From NCBI RefSeq assembly GCF_008728515.1, contig NC_044988.1:28230998-28294997 (forward strand): a stretch of 64,000 bases of DNA, written 5' to 3'. The position numbers and the translations under genes were made by a program. The notes beneath the pieces were generated by a model. That model searched no databases, had not been told where the DNA came from, and was given only the letters and a program-made list of their open reading frames with translations. Origin of the DNA: Papio anubis. Its lineage: Eukaryota > Chordata > Mammalia > Primates > Cercopithecidae. Positions 12,336-23,274 of the stretch are shown piece after piece. Numbering within the stretch: position 1 is the stretch's first letter; the number at the start of each line of letters is the position of its first letter.

Positions 12336-12826
12336 GAGTTTCCTTTTCTCTGCATCCTTGCCAACATCTGTTATTTTTTGGAATTTTTATTAATAGCCAT
12401 TCTAACTGGTGTAAGATGCTATCTCATTGTGGTTTTAATTTGCCTGTCTCTGATTATTAGTGATGTTAAGCTTTTTTTTTTTTTCCCACACGCTTGTTGG
12501 CTATTCATATGTCTTTTTTTTTGAAAAATATCTATTGAAGTCCTTTGCCCACTTTTTAATAGAGTTATTCTGTTTTTGTTGTTGAGTTGTTTGAGTTCCT
12601 TGTACATTTTAGATATCAGTCCCCTGTCGCATGCTTAGTTTGCAAATATTTTCTTCCACTCTGCAGGTTGTCTGTTCATTCTGTTGATTGTTTCTTTTTA
12701 CTGTGAAGAATGTTTTAGTTTATGTCCTGTTTCTCTATTTTTATTGTTGTTGCTTGTGTTTTTGTGGTCTTAGTCATAAATGTTTTGCCTGGACAAATGT
12801 TCAGAAGAGTTTTGCCTAGGTTTTCT

Positions 12827-13077
12827 TTCTTTCTTTTTTTTTTCTCGGCTCACTGCAACCTCCACCTTCTGGGTTCAAGCAATCCTCTTGCCTCAGTCTC
12901 CTGAGTAGCTGGGATTACAGGCATGCACCGCCATATCTAGCTAATTTTTGTATTTTTAATAGAGATGGGGTTTCACCATATTGGCCAGGCTGCTCTCAAA
13001 CTGCTGACCTCAAGTGATCTGCCCACCTCTGCCTCCCAAAGTGCTGGAATTACAGGCATGAGCCACCGCTCCCAGCC
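12827..13077 (-). mobile_element. Alu lacking its 3' end
   Basis: The T tail joins directly to CTCGGCTCACTGCAACC, so about 50 bases are missing, yet TTGCCTAGG(T/G)TTTCTT flanks it perfectly. Confidence 0.88.
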
Positions 13078-13097
13078 TTGCCTAGGGTTTCTTCTAG

Positions 13098-13396
13098 TTT
13101 TTTTTTTTTTTTTTTTAGATGGAGTCTCGCTCTGTCACTCAGGCTGGAGTGCAGTGGCACCATCTCAGCTCACTGCAAGCTCTGCCTCCCGGGTTCATGC
13201 CATTCTCCTGCCTCAGCCTCCTGAGTAGCTGGGACTACAGGCGCCTGCCACCACGCCCGGCTAATTTTTTGTATTTTTAGTAGAGATGGAGTTTCACCGT
13301 GTTAGCCAGGATGGTCTCGATCTCCTGACCTCATGATCTGCCCGTCTCGGCCTCCCAAAGTGCTGGGATTACAGGCGTGAGCCACCGCGCCCGGCC
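13098..13396 (-). mobile_element. Alu (AluY-like)
   Basis: Antisense, low divergence; CTTCTAGTTTTT left and CTTCTAGTATTT right. Confidence 0.93.
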
Positions 13397-13580
13397 TTCT
13401 TCTAGTATTTTTATAGCATCAGGTCTTACATGTGAATCCTTAATCCATCTTGAGTTAATTTTTATATATGGTGAGAGACAGGGGTCTAGTTTCATTCATC
13501 TGCAGATGGCAATCTAATTTTCCCAGCACCATTTAATTGGTAAGGGTGTTCTTTCCCTGTTGTATGTTCTTGTCAACTGA

Positions 13581-13803
13581 TTTTTTTTTTTTTTTTTAAT
13601 TGAGACAGTCTTACACTGTCACCAAGGCTGGAGTGCAGTGGCACAATCTTGGCTCACTGCAACCTCCGCCTCCTGGGTTCAAGCAATTCTCCTGCCTCAG
13701 CCTCCCAAGTAGCTGAGATTACAGGCACACCTGACCTGAAGTGATCTGCCCACCTCGGCCTCCCAAAGTGCTGGGATTACAGGCATGACCCACCGCGCCC
13801 AGA
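13581..13803 (-). mobile_element. Internally deleted Alu
   Basis: Lacks about 75 bases spanning the central linker (ACAGGCACACCTGACCTGAA junction); CTTGTCAACTGATTTTT on both sides. Confidence 0.9.
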
Positions 13804-14163
13804 CTTGTCAACTGATTTTTCTAAGGTATTTCTAACTCTTGATCCCCTTAGATGTGAGAGGTGGGGGAACTGCTTGCTGAGAGTTGCTTTGTAACTGTGG
13901 TAACAGCAGATCATTCTTGATTTTGTTTTCACTAGTGTAATTTCTTTGTTAGTGAAGACTTTTTCTCTTACAACAATAACACCATTTTAAAGAGCAAAAC
14001 TTGTAAAACTACCTTGGACTATAAGCTAGTCATTCAGACTCTATAACCACGTAAAAATAAAAACGGAAGACTACTATATTACATGGGCAACTATTGACAA
14101 GAGAAACAAACAATTTTAAAAACAAAAATAAATACATAAAATGAAAATAATATTACCTGCCTC

Positions 14164-14373
14164 GGCTGGGCGCAGTGGCTCATGCCTGTAATCCTATCAC
14201 TTTGGGAGGCCTACAGGTGCCCGCCACCACGCCCAGCTAATTTTTGTATTTTTAGTAGAAACGTGTTTTCATCATGTTGGTCAGGCTGGTCTCGAACTCC
14301 TGACCTCAGGTGATCTGTCCACCTCAGCCTCCCAAAGTGTTGGGATTATAGGGGTGAGTCATTGCCCCCGGCC
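14164..14373. mobile_element. Chimeric Alu: sense start fused to antisense remainder
   Basis: 14164-14211 is the plus-strand start of an Alu; from 14212 the text becomes antisense Alu to its CCCCCGGCC end. The junction reads GGGAGGCCTACAGGTGCCC. Confidence 0.85.
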
Positions 14374-14861
14374 TTGTTTTCTTTTCACATCACAAAATAT
14401 CTGGAGGCAGACAGTCCAGTTTTGGTATAGCACCTCTAAGATGACAACAGGGGAGAAGGATTTTCCAGTCTCTCTGCTGTGCCATTTTTGCCTGTGGTTT
14501 TGACCCTCATAGGTCCAAGATGGTTCCTCCACCTTCAGGCATCTAGTGCATCATATAGGCGAAAGCCCATGCCAGCTGAGCCTGCTTGTCTGCTTTACTG
14601 CAAGCTTCCTGTTTACCTTATATTAGTCAAAGTTGGGTCCTAAGGCTATTCATAGTTGCAAAGAATTCTGAGACAGTTTTTTTGTTGTTGTTGTTTTGTT
14701 TTGTTTCGTTTTTGTTAAACTGGGCTTATTGATTCCCAAACAAAATTGTGATCATGTTAGAAAGACAGAAGAACATGGATATTGGGTTAGTAACTGGCAG
14801 TGCTTATCAGGTACATACCAAAATGGTAACAATAATGCTCTCAGATGGTGTGATTGTGGAT
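14374..14861. other. Unique sequence
   Basis: Contains a GTTTT-rich run at 14680-14715; no gene or clear repeat seen. Confidence 0.5.
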
Positions 14862-15025
14862 TGTTTTTTTTCTTTTTTGGGACAGGGTTTCACTATGCCA
14901 CATAGGCTGGAGTGCAGTGGTGCTATCGGGGCTCACTGCAGTCTCGACTACCTGGACTCAAGCCCTTCTCCAACCTCAGCCTCCCGACTAGCTGGAAGCA
15001 CATGCAAGCACCACCATACCCGGCT

Positions 15026-15059
<34 letters not shown>

Positions 15060-15181
15060 TTTGTAGAGATGAGGTCTCACAATTTTGCCCAAGTTGGTCT
15101 GTAACTCCTGGGCTTAAGTGATCCTCTTGCTTCAGCCCCCCAAAGTGCTGAGCTTACAGGCATGAGCCACTGTGCCCAGCC
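14862..15181 (-). mobile_element. Old Alu with internal T run
   Basis: Antisense; the central A-rich linker has grown to a 27-base T run (15029-15055). Confidence 0.85.
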
Positions 15182-15475
15182 AGCTGTTTTTAGTTTTTTC
15201 AGATATGCTTGAGTCTGGCAGCTGAGTGGGGAAGAAGCACTGCACAGGTTTTACAAGTTGCCTAAAGTTTCTGAGACAACCCTCTCCCTCACTGAAAACC
15301 ACTGGGTTCACAATTGATTTAATATTTATTATATCATTGTCAACTTTGTTTTCAGGTCTGTCAACAGTAACCCAGGTTTATAGCCTTTGAGTAATGCTTG
15401 AGGGCTTTCTCACTACAATGGACATTGTTGGTTGCTGTCCAGCCTTGCCTCCTCCTCCTGTCCTTCCAACAGAGC
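15182..15475 (-). other. Unique sequence, possible last exon of the FXN 5b transcript
   Basis: A minus-strand AATAAA at 15330-15325 lies about 27.7 kb after exon 5a, near where the human gene is remembered to end. No convincing acceptor was identified, so this is a positional guess. Confidence 0.2.
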
Positions 15476-15572
15476 TTGACCTCCTCCTTCCTCTTCCTCT
15501 TCCTTCCCTCTTCCTTCCTTCCTTCCTTCCTTCCTTCCTTTTTCTTTTCTTTCTTCTTTTTCCTTCTTTCTT
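15476..15572. repeat. Pyrimidine tract (CCTT/CTTC)n
   Basis: Nearly pure C/T on the plus strand, Alu-tail derived, about 95 bases. Confidence 0.92.
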
Positions 15573-15850
15573 TTGAGATGGAGTCCTCACCTCTGTCAGT
15601 TCAGGGCTGGCTCCTCTGCAACCCCGCCTCCCCAGGAAACCAGGAACACCCTCCCATCCCACCTCAGCCTCCCAGGAGTAGCAGGGATTACAGGCCTCTG
15701 CCACCACGCCTGGCTAATTTTTGTATTTTTAGTAGAGATGGGGTTTTCCCATGTTGGCCAGGCTGGTCTTGAACTCCTGACCCCAGGAGATCCACCCACC
15801 TCAGCCTCCCAAAGTGCTGGGATTACAGGCCTGAGCCATTGCGCGTGGTC
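15573..15850 (-). mobile_element. Alu with rearranged start
   Basis: Antisense; the usual CTCTGTCGCCCAGG region is garbled (CTCTGTCAGTTCAGGGC) but the remainder is normal. Confidence 0.85.
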
Positions 15851-16129
15851 AGAGCTTTGATTTTTCTCTTGTGTATCTACTCTTTCTGCAGCTCAGGGTC
15901 TCAGAAAAATGTGACCTATTCCTAGCTCCTGGGACAATTAATGATCATTCTAAGTGGGGTCCTACTTCTCCGACTAGTAATTGGCTCAAGAACCCATTCT
16001 TCATCAGTGACCTTCCTCTGGTGATGGCTTCCCAGTTGAGCCAGGGACCTGATTTCTATGGATGAGACTCTAGGGTATGTTTGCCTTGGATTTCTGGTTG
16101 GTGTGTTTCCTCCCTCTTAAGAAAGAGTT

Positions 16130-16399
16130 GGCTGTTGCAGTGGCTCACACTTGTAATCCCAGACCTTTGGAAGGTCGAGGAGGAAGGATTGCTTGAGCTC
16201 AAGAGTTTGAGACCAGCCTGGGCAACATAGGGAGACTCCATCTCTACGAAAATTTAAAAAATTAGCCCAGCTTGGTGGAGCAAGTGTGTAGTCCCAGCTA
16301 CTTGGGCAGGAGGATCACTTGAGCTCAGGATCACTTGTAGCGAGTGGTGATTGTGCCACTGCCTCTAGCCTAGACCATGGGAGTCAATAAGACCCTGTC
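16130..16399 (+). mobile_element. Old Alu
   Basis: Sense, diverged; its tail became the purine tract that follows. 15851-16129 to its left is unique sequence. Confidence 0.8.
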
Positions 16400-16544
16400 A
16401 AAAAAGAGAGAAAGGAAGAGGAGGAAGGGAAGAGAAGGAGGAAGAAGAGTGAGAGAGAAAGAGAGAGATGAAGGAAGGAAGGGAAGAAAAGGAAGAAGGA
16501 AGGAAGGAAGGAAGGAAGGGAAAGGAAGGAAGGAAGGAAGGAGG
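16400..16544. repeat. Purine tract (GGAA)n
   Basis: 145 bases of G/A on the plus strand with only two T interruptions (16450, 16469). Confidence 0.95.
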
Positions 16545-16667
16545 TTACATACGTATTAGGGAGCGCTATGGGATGCTGGTAAGTTTTATTTCTTGATCTG
16601 GGTGATGATTCCATGGGTATTTCCTTTATAAAAGTTAACTACAGATTGTAATTAGAATTTGTGGGGA

Positions 16668-16970
16668 TTTTTTATTTTTATTTTTATTTTTTGAGACAGA
16701 GTCTCGCTCTGTCTCCCAGGCTGGAGTGCAGTGGCGCGATATCGGCTCACTGCAAGCTTCGCCTCCTGGATTCACTCCATTCTCCTGCCTCCGCCTCCCG
16801 AGTAACTGGGACTACAGGCGCCCACCGCCACGCCCAACTAATTTTTTGTATTTTTAGTAGAGACGGGGTTTCACTGCATTAGCCAGGATGGTCTCGATCT
16901 CCTGACCTCGTGATCCACCATCTCGGCCTCCCAAAGTGCTGGGATTAAAGGCGTGAGCTGCTATGCCCTG
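16668..16970 (-). mobile_element. Alu (AluY-like)
   Basis: Antisense, TTTTTA-rich tail. Confidence 0.92.
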
Positions 16971-17110
16971 CTTCCTCCCTCCCTCCCTCCCTCCCTCCCT
17001 CCCTCCCTTCCTTCCTTCCTTCTTTCCTTCCTTCCTTCCTTCCTTCCTTCCTTCCTTCCTTCCTTCCTTCCTTCCTTCCTTCCTTCTTTCTTTCTTTCTT
17101 CCTTTTTTCT
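16971..17110. repeat. Pyrimidine tract (CCCT)n(CCTT)n(CTTT)n
   Basis: 140 bases of almost pure C/T, the tail of the Alu to its right; complementary in type to 16400-16544. Confidence 0.95.
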
Positions 17111-17380
17111 TATAGGTCTTGCTCTGTCAGCCAGGCTGTAGCACGGTGGTGCAGTCACAGCTCTCTGCAACCTCAAACTCCTAATCCTCCTGCCTCAGCC
17201 TCCCAGGTAGCTGGGACTACAGGCATGCATCACTACACACTTCATTTTTAAATTTTTTGTGGAGACGGGGATCTCACTATGTTGCCCAGGCTGATCTTGA
17301 ACTTCTGGCATCAAGTGATGATCCTCCTGCCTCAGCTTCCTGAAGTGCTGGAATTAGAGGCATGAACCACCACACCTGGT
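17111..17380 (-). mobile_element. Old Alu
   Basis: Antisense, diverged, without the normal start motif. Confidence 0.82.
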
Positions 17381-17459
17381 CTTAAATCTGTTTTATGTAC
17401 TTTCCATTTGTGTGTCACATTTCACAACTTAGAAAGTTTTTTAAAAAAATAAGAAGGGA

Positions 17460-17767
17460 GGCCGGGCGTGGTGGCTCACGCCTGTAATCCCAGCACTTTG
17501 GGAGGCTGAGGCGGGCAGATCACCTGAGGTCAGGAGTTCAAGAGCAGCCTGACCAACATGGTGAAACCACATCTCTACTAAAAATACAAAAAATTAGCGA
17601 GCGGTGGTAGCAGGTGCCTGTAATCCCAGCCGCTTGGGAGGCTGAGGCAGGAGAATTGCTTGAACCCAGGTGGCAGAGGTTGCAGTGAGCTGACATCATG
17701 GCACTGCACTCCCGCCTGGGCAACAAGAGTGAAACTCCATCTCAAAAAAAAAAAAAAAAAAAAAAAA
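17460..17767 (+). mobile_element. Alu
   Basis: Sense, 25-base A tail. Confidence 0.92.
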
Positions 17768-18504
17768 GGATACATTTTAAAAAGAGAATGAGCCATGAGA
17801 AAAGTCAGTCTTTTTCCTTTCCTGGGTGAGCTGCTGTGTTGTTGTAAAGCCAACAATTTTACAGCATTTTAACCATTTTGCTACCATATTGGAAGCTGCC
17901 TGAGGATGCAGATGATGGCACCATGGTGCAGGGAAACGGAGCCAGAATCCCTGGATTAGACTGATGCTGAAGCCTGTCTCCTTTCTAGGCTTGCATTTTC
18001 ATAAGCCAATCAATGCCCTTTTTGTTTAAACCAGTTTGAGATTTTCTGGTCTTAGCAGGCAAAGGAGTCCAATCTGACACACTCTTGACCCATGTTTAAT
18101 CAGTTGTTAAGTATAACTTTTCTGCAGTGCCCTCACCTCCACCAACTTCTCTTATTCTCCTTGCCTTTATATCTTGACGGCTGACTTTGAGAGCTTCTCA
18201 ACAGCTTCTCAACTTCAAGCCTGTCCACACACAGGTCTTTAGCTTTGGCCACATCACTTTCTAATTTAAATTCATTTGAAAGACTTCTTCAGGTTATACC
18301 TCTTTCTGCCCTCCTAGAAGAAGGTGAAACTCCTCAGCCTGGCACTCAGGGTACATAACAGCTCAAGACATTTTCCTACTCATGTGAATCTACAAACTAC
18401 ACTCTGCCAACCTGGACCTTTCTCCCAAAAGAACTCAAGCTTTCTCATGGTTTTACTAAGGCACCCTCTTCCCTCTAATCTAGCCGTTCAAATCTTCTCC
18501 ACCA
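17768..18504. other. Unique sequence
   Basis: No recognisable repeat or gene; a short plus-strand frame at 18324-18533 runs into the next Alu and has no motif. Confidence 0.5.
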
Positions 18505-18797
18505 GGGGCAGGTGCAGTGGTTTATTCCTGTAATGCCAGCACTTTGAGAGGCCAAGGCAGGAGGATCACTTGAACCCAGAAGTTTGTGACCAGCCTGGGC
18601 AACATAGCAAGACCCCATCTCTAAAACAAAAAGTTAGCAGGGCATTGTGGCACATATCTGTACTTCCAGCTACTCAGAAGGCTGAGGCGGGAGGATCCCT
18701 TGAGCCCGGGAGGTCAAGGCTGCAGTGAGCCACAATTGTGCCAATGCACTCCAGCCTGGGTGACAAAGCGAGATTCTGTCTAAAACAAACAAACAAA
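18505..18797 (+). mobile_element. Alu
   Basis: Sense; AAATCTTCTCCACC left, AAATCTTGTCCACC right. Confidence 0.92.
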
Positions 18798-19167
18798 ATC
18801 TTGTCCACCTGTCAAGGCCCATGTCTAAATTCACTCGGGTTATTGAAGTCTCTTCTGATCTCACTCACTAGAAATGGTCCCCAGTGCATCCTTTGATTCT
18901 CTCTACTGTACTCATGGTTTTCTTCTTTGCTAGCCTGTTGCTTATTATGCCTATGCAGTATACCTCTGGGACTTGTCTTCCTCTTCTTCCCAGGAGTCAT
19001 CTTTGCTATACACACTAACACATTCCTCCCATACACATAATCCAGCTCCTAAAATCCTTGTAGATAGAGCTTACATCTGGTACCCTGACACATAGTGCGT
19101 GTTCAACAAAAAATATGTGTTGAATTGTCTCCTCACCAATATATGATTTCTTTTCCTTTCTTTTCCC

Positions 19168-19442
19168 TTTTTTTTTTTTTTTTTGGAGACAGGGTCTTAC
19201 TCTATCACCCAGGCTGGAGTGCAGTGGTACAATCATGGCTCACCGCAGCCACCACCTCAGCCTCCCAGGTAGCTAGGACTACAGGAAAGCTGACTACTCC
19301 CAGCTAATTTTTTGTATTTTTTGTAGAGACAGGGTTTCACCATGTTGCCCAGGCTGATCTTGAACTTCTTGGCTCAAGTGATCTGCCTGCCTTGGCCTCC
19401 TCCAAAGTGCTAGGATTGTAGGCATGAGACACTACGCCCGGC
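19168..19442 (-). mobile_element. Alu
   Basis: Antisense with small deletions; CCAATATATGATT and CCAATATATAATT flank it. 18798-19135 before it is unique sequence ending in an L2-like piece. Confidence 0.9.
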
Positions 19443-19497
19443 CAATATATAATTATTTATATTAATAATAAATCAAAAATAAAATATTGATTTTTCT

Positions 19498-19814
19498 TCT
19501 TTTCTTTTTCTTTTTCTTTTTTTTTTTTTTTTGGGATGGAGTCTCACATCTCACCCAGGCTGGAGTGTAGTGGCGCGACTGGCTCACTTCAGCTCCGCCT
19601 CCTGGTTCACGCCATTCTCCTGCCCTCAGTTCTCAAGTAGCTGGGACTACAGGCACCTGCCACTACGCCCAGCTAATTTTTTTGTGTTTTTAGTAGAGAC
19701 GGGGTTTCACTGTGTTAGCCAGGATGGTCTCAAGCTCCTGACCTCGTGATCCACCCACCTCGGCCTCCTCCCAAAGTGCTAGGGATTACAGTGGCCTGAG
19801 CCACTGCTTCAGCT
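19498..19814 (-). mobile_element. Alu
   Basis: Antisense, small deletions and a doubled TCC near its end. Confidence 0.9.
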
Positions 19815-20113
19815 TTTTTTTTTTTTTTTTTTTGAGACAATGTCTTGCTCTGTTGCCCAGGCTGGAGTGCAATGTTGCACTCTCAGCTCACTGCAACCTC
19901 CATCTCCCAGGTTCAAGCAATTCTGCCTCAGCCTCCCGAGTAACTGGGACTACAAGTATGCGCCACCACACCCAGCTAATTTTTGTATTTTTGGTAGAGA
20001 TGGGGGTTTTACCATGTTGGCCAGGCTGGTCTTGAACTCCTGACCTCAGGTGATCCGCCCGCCTTGGCATCCCAAAGTGCTGGGATTGCAGGCATGAGTC
20101 ACTGCGCCCAGCC
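19815..20113 (-). mobile_element. Alu
   Basis: Antisense, abutting the previous one; ends about 110 bases left of FXN exon 5b. Confidence 0.9.
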
Positions 20114-20223
20114 TAAACATTAATTTATTGACTAGATATGACTAAATGTTCCCCTCAAGAATGTTCTACAGATTCCTTCACTGATACATATCCACAGTAA
20201 GGAAAAAACAAACAGCCACTCAC

Positions 20224-20350
20224 CCAGCCATCCTATGAACCGCACTGTTTGGGTTGCTTTGTTGCTAACTTGCTGACTGGAATCCCAGGAGACAGAAACA
20301 GAGGTAGTCCAGCGCATGGCCTGTTTGGAGAGCATGGTCCTCACTTTTCC
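20224..20350 (-). other. FXN: Non-coding remainder of FXN exon 5b
   Basis: After the exon 5b stop, unique sequence runs to a strong consensus donor CTGG|GTGAGTGG at 20224/20223. This fits a further non-coding terminal exon downstream, as known for the human minor transcript. With this donor exon 5b is 161 bp. A stop more than 55 nt before this last junction would be expected to expose the transcript to nonsense-mediated decay. The donor choice is an inference from sequence alone. Confidence 0.6.
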
Positions 20351-20384
20351 TCAGGGATGGAACAGCCACAGGAGCCATGTTAAC
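20351..20384 (-). CDS. FXN: Frataxin alternative exon 5b coding part (isoform with a short distinct C terminus)
   Basis: Spliced to exon 4, the first G completes AGG (Arg161). The next ten codons read LTWLLWLFHP, followed by TGA. This matches the C terminus of the minor human isoform encoded by exon 5b, giving a 171-residue protein that lacks the last strands and C-terminal helix. The acceptor AG is at 20386-20385, preceded by CTTCTCCTGGA, a fair rather than strong pyrimidine tract. It lies 22.7 kb past exon 5a. Such a truncated frataxin should fold poorly; whether it is functional is not shown by sequence. The exact peptide and phase match make chance unlikely. Confidence 0.88.
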
Positions 20385-20832
20385 CTTCCAGGAGAAGGAG
20401 TACGTCTCGAGCATGGGTTTGGCATGTTAAGGAGCCATGCCCGCAAATAAATTCCATCTCGAACTGAAGAGGTACTAACCGAGGAGCTGAGTTAACTATT
20501 CTTGCCTGTGGTTCCCAAGGCTACAACCTCCTTAGGATGCTGGGTAACGAGATCCTTTTCAACTCACTTGGGAGATACTGGTTGTTGCCTGCAGCTGCCC
20601 CCTGGATATGATTCATAGGGTTTCTGTCTGCTGCGGAGCCAGAGAAAGCAACCAGCAAAGATATATTAGCTCCTACATGGTGTTTTTCTGGCCCCACTGA
20701 GATATGCCCTAAAAACTCCCAGCTAAGGACTTCCTATTACGAACGCATTCACTGTGTGTGAAGGATGTGATGTTAAACTCACATGCCAGAGAGAACTGGC
20801 CTATGAGGAAACAGGAAGAAAGTATGCTCGCT
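20385..20832. other. Unique sequence upstream of FXN exon 5b
   Basis: Intronic in the 5b transcript; contains the exon 5b acceptor at its left edge and no repeats. Confidence 0.6.
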
Positions 20833-21152
20833 CTTTCTTTCTTTTTCTTCTTCTTCTTTTTTTTTTTTTTTTGAGACAGTCTCACTGTGTTGCCCAGCTG
20901 AAGGGCAGAGGCACGATCTTGGCTCACTGCAACCTCCACCTCCTAGGTTTAAGCGATTCTCATGCCTCAGCCTGCCAAGTAGCTGAGATGACAGGTGTCT
21001 GTCATCACGCCCAGCTAATTTTTGTATTTTCAGTAGAGATGGGGTTTTACCATGTTAGCCAGGCTGGGTCTTGAACTCCCAACCTCAAGTGCACTGCCCA
21101 CCTCAGCCTCCCAACGTGCTGGGATTACAGGTGTGAGTTACTGCACCCAGCC
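20833..21152 (-). mobile_element. Alu
   Basis: Antisense with a TTC-rich tail; AGAAGAAAGTAT-type flanks on both sides. Confidence 0.92.
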
Positions 21153-21379
21153 AGAAGAAAGTATTCTCTGTATCACTGCATTCACCTATTGGAGACTTCT
21201 TTCCTCAGGTAGCCAAGACCCAGAAGCAAAATGACTGGAAATCAAAGGTGGACATTAAGAGCACATCCATCTTCTTCATCAACTGCTGACAACTATTACT
21301 CAGGTGTGTAACATGTAGGCAAAACGTCTCTGCTATACTGGGGGCATGTCAGCAATTTGGTCCTGCCCAGATCTGGATT

Positions 21380-21543
21380 CTTTTTTTTTTTGAGACAGAG
21401 TCTCACTCTGTAGCTCAGGCTGGAGTGCAGCAGCACGATCTCAGCTCATTGCAGTCTCCACCTCCCAGATTCGAGCAATTCTCCTGCCTCAGTCTCCCCA
21501 GTAGCTGGGATTACAGGCGCTTGCCACCATGCCCGGCTAATTT
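21380..21543 (-). mobile_element. Truncated Alu
   Basis: Only the 3' half of an Alu, antisense, ending at GCCCGGCTAATTT. Confidence 0.85.
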
Positions 21544-23274
21544 CAGATCCAGATACTTGATTCCTAGAATTGCAGCTATTTATGAGACTGGATTCATGCA
21601 ATTGCTTGCTTTTAGGAATTATGGACAGGAGGGTTATGTAGGTCCACAACCCCATAATATAATTCTAGAATTTCACAGTTTTGTTTCTGAAACCAAAAGT
21701 TTGATGCCCAAACTAATTTGGCAGCAAAATCTGACCTGAAGTAATAAGTCTATTTATGATTCTTATTTCTTTTAGTTAGTATAAATAGTCATACATTTCA
21801 CTGGGATATATTCATGTGTTTGTTTATAGGATGTGATTTCAAGTCTTTCTTGGAGGTATTATGTCATAATATACATTATATGCAATGTATTTCTGAAAAA
21901 ATTCTAAATTCCATAACACATAGCCCAAGAGTTTCAGATAAAGAGCTGTGGAACTGTGAACTGTAAACTTAAACCTCAGGGAGATGAACAGTTACCAGTG
22001 AACTATCCGGAATGTCAAATTGCAGTTGTAGCACCTTAGAGTCTCTGCATTTCCTGCCCAAACATACATGACAATATATCTAATCCTAGCCCCAATTGGA
22101 TACTGTGTCAGCCTTGTAGAAAATTTTGCAAAATCATTATACACACCTCAACATTCTAATGCTGTGAATTTGCACTGAGCTGTGTTTACAGTGGCTGCCC
22201 CTCCTTAACAGGCCAAATAACTCCATTTCCTCTTACCACTTTTCATATCAATAAAAAAACAAGCATCCACCTAAGGCAAACATACTCAAGTTTCTCTGCA
22301 AGTTTTCAGGGAAAGAAAATTAGGAGAGTCACTAAAAGGACGACAATATGGTCAATTTCTTTTGTATATCAGCTAATTTTCTTTAGGTGGCTGTGGCAGG
22401 GTAGGGCTTGATTTTGTGACTGTAGTATGGTATCACCACAGCAAGTTAATCTTTCAAATATCCAGGTAAGATTTGGATCTTTAACTGAGCAGGAATTAGG
22501 TGCAGGATGTCGAATTCAGAACACCTGAAGGTTTTACAGATGGCAAAATTATTAGACTGGATGAATGGATTACGGCCTAGAGGTATTTCTGTTGACCGAA
22601 TAGAGGAAATATAGGCATTTCCCTTTTGTCCTCTGTACCCAGAAAAATGGAATGTGCTCAATGATTTATGAGTAATTGCACTCATCACAGGCAAAACATG
22701 TACCAACAGGCTAAAGGACATTCCAAAGGAAACTCAGGACTCTGTATTCATATCTAATGGAAGAAAGCCATACAACTCAGAAAGGAAACTCGGTAGGGTT
22801 CACAGCCTCGTACATCTGTGTTCACAATCACCACATGCTATTTGATGTAGGATCCCAGGACAGATACGAAAATCCTCTCCATGCTTAAAGCACAGTTCTT
22901 GTGCAAAGCACTGAATTGTCTGTCTCGTGGATCTGGGTTGGCTTTTCTGCTGCATGAATTACTTCTGGGAGGAACATGACTTCCCATCTGTTCTCCTTCA
23001 CTTTCTGAAGATGGGGTTTCAGCTATTGTATCATCTTTCTCCTGGGCTATTATGATAGTCTTAACTATTTCCAGGACCAGGAACATACTTCCCTAAACTA
23101 TGCACAAGTCTTCTTCTCTCCATTCAAGCTTCTGCTCAGATGCTACTGTGTCACAGAGGCCTTCAATTACTCTATTAAAAAGAGCTCCACTCAAAAAAAT
23201 TCTGGAGAGGGATAGTGGTCGACTGGCTGCATTCCAACAATGACAAGTGTAGCTCCGGTAGATGCTACTGAGTT
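21544..23274. other. Longest Alu-free stretch left of 26 kb
   Basis: 1.7 kb of unique sequence in the 4-to-5b intron. Minus-strand frames at 22721-22446 and 23086-22838 lack known motifs. No gene claimed. Confidence 0.5.

Larger units (their letters stand above)
10850..13850 (-). mobile_element. Old L1 3' half on the minus strand, interrupted by six Alus
   Basis: Plus-strand text is the reverse complement of L1 3' UTR and ORF2 end: TCTAGTTCCATCCATGTTGC near 11108, TTCTAACTGGTGTAAGATGC at 12400, TTTGCCCACTTTTTAATAGA at 12544, then upstream ORF2 text to about 13850. Divergence suggests an L1PB/L1MA-age copy. Alus at 11284, 11572, 12041, 12827, 13098 and 13581 are all inserted in it, and a TG microsatellite lies at 11145-11186. 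Confidence 0.85.

Noticed and set aside
16377..17176. Arg/Lys/Glu- and Phe/Leu/Pro-rich frames
   Set aside because: Translations of GGAA and CCTT microsatellites.
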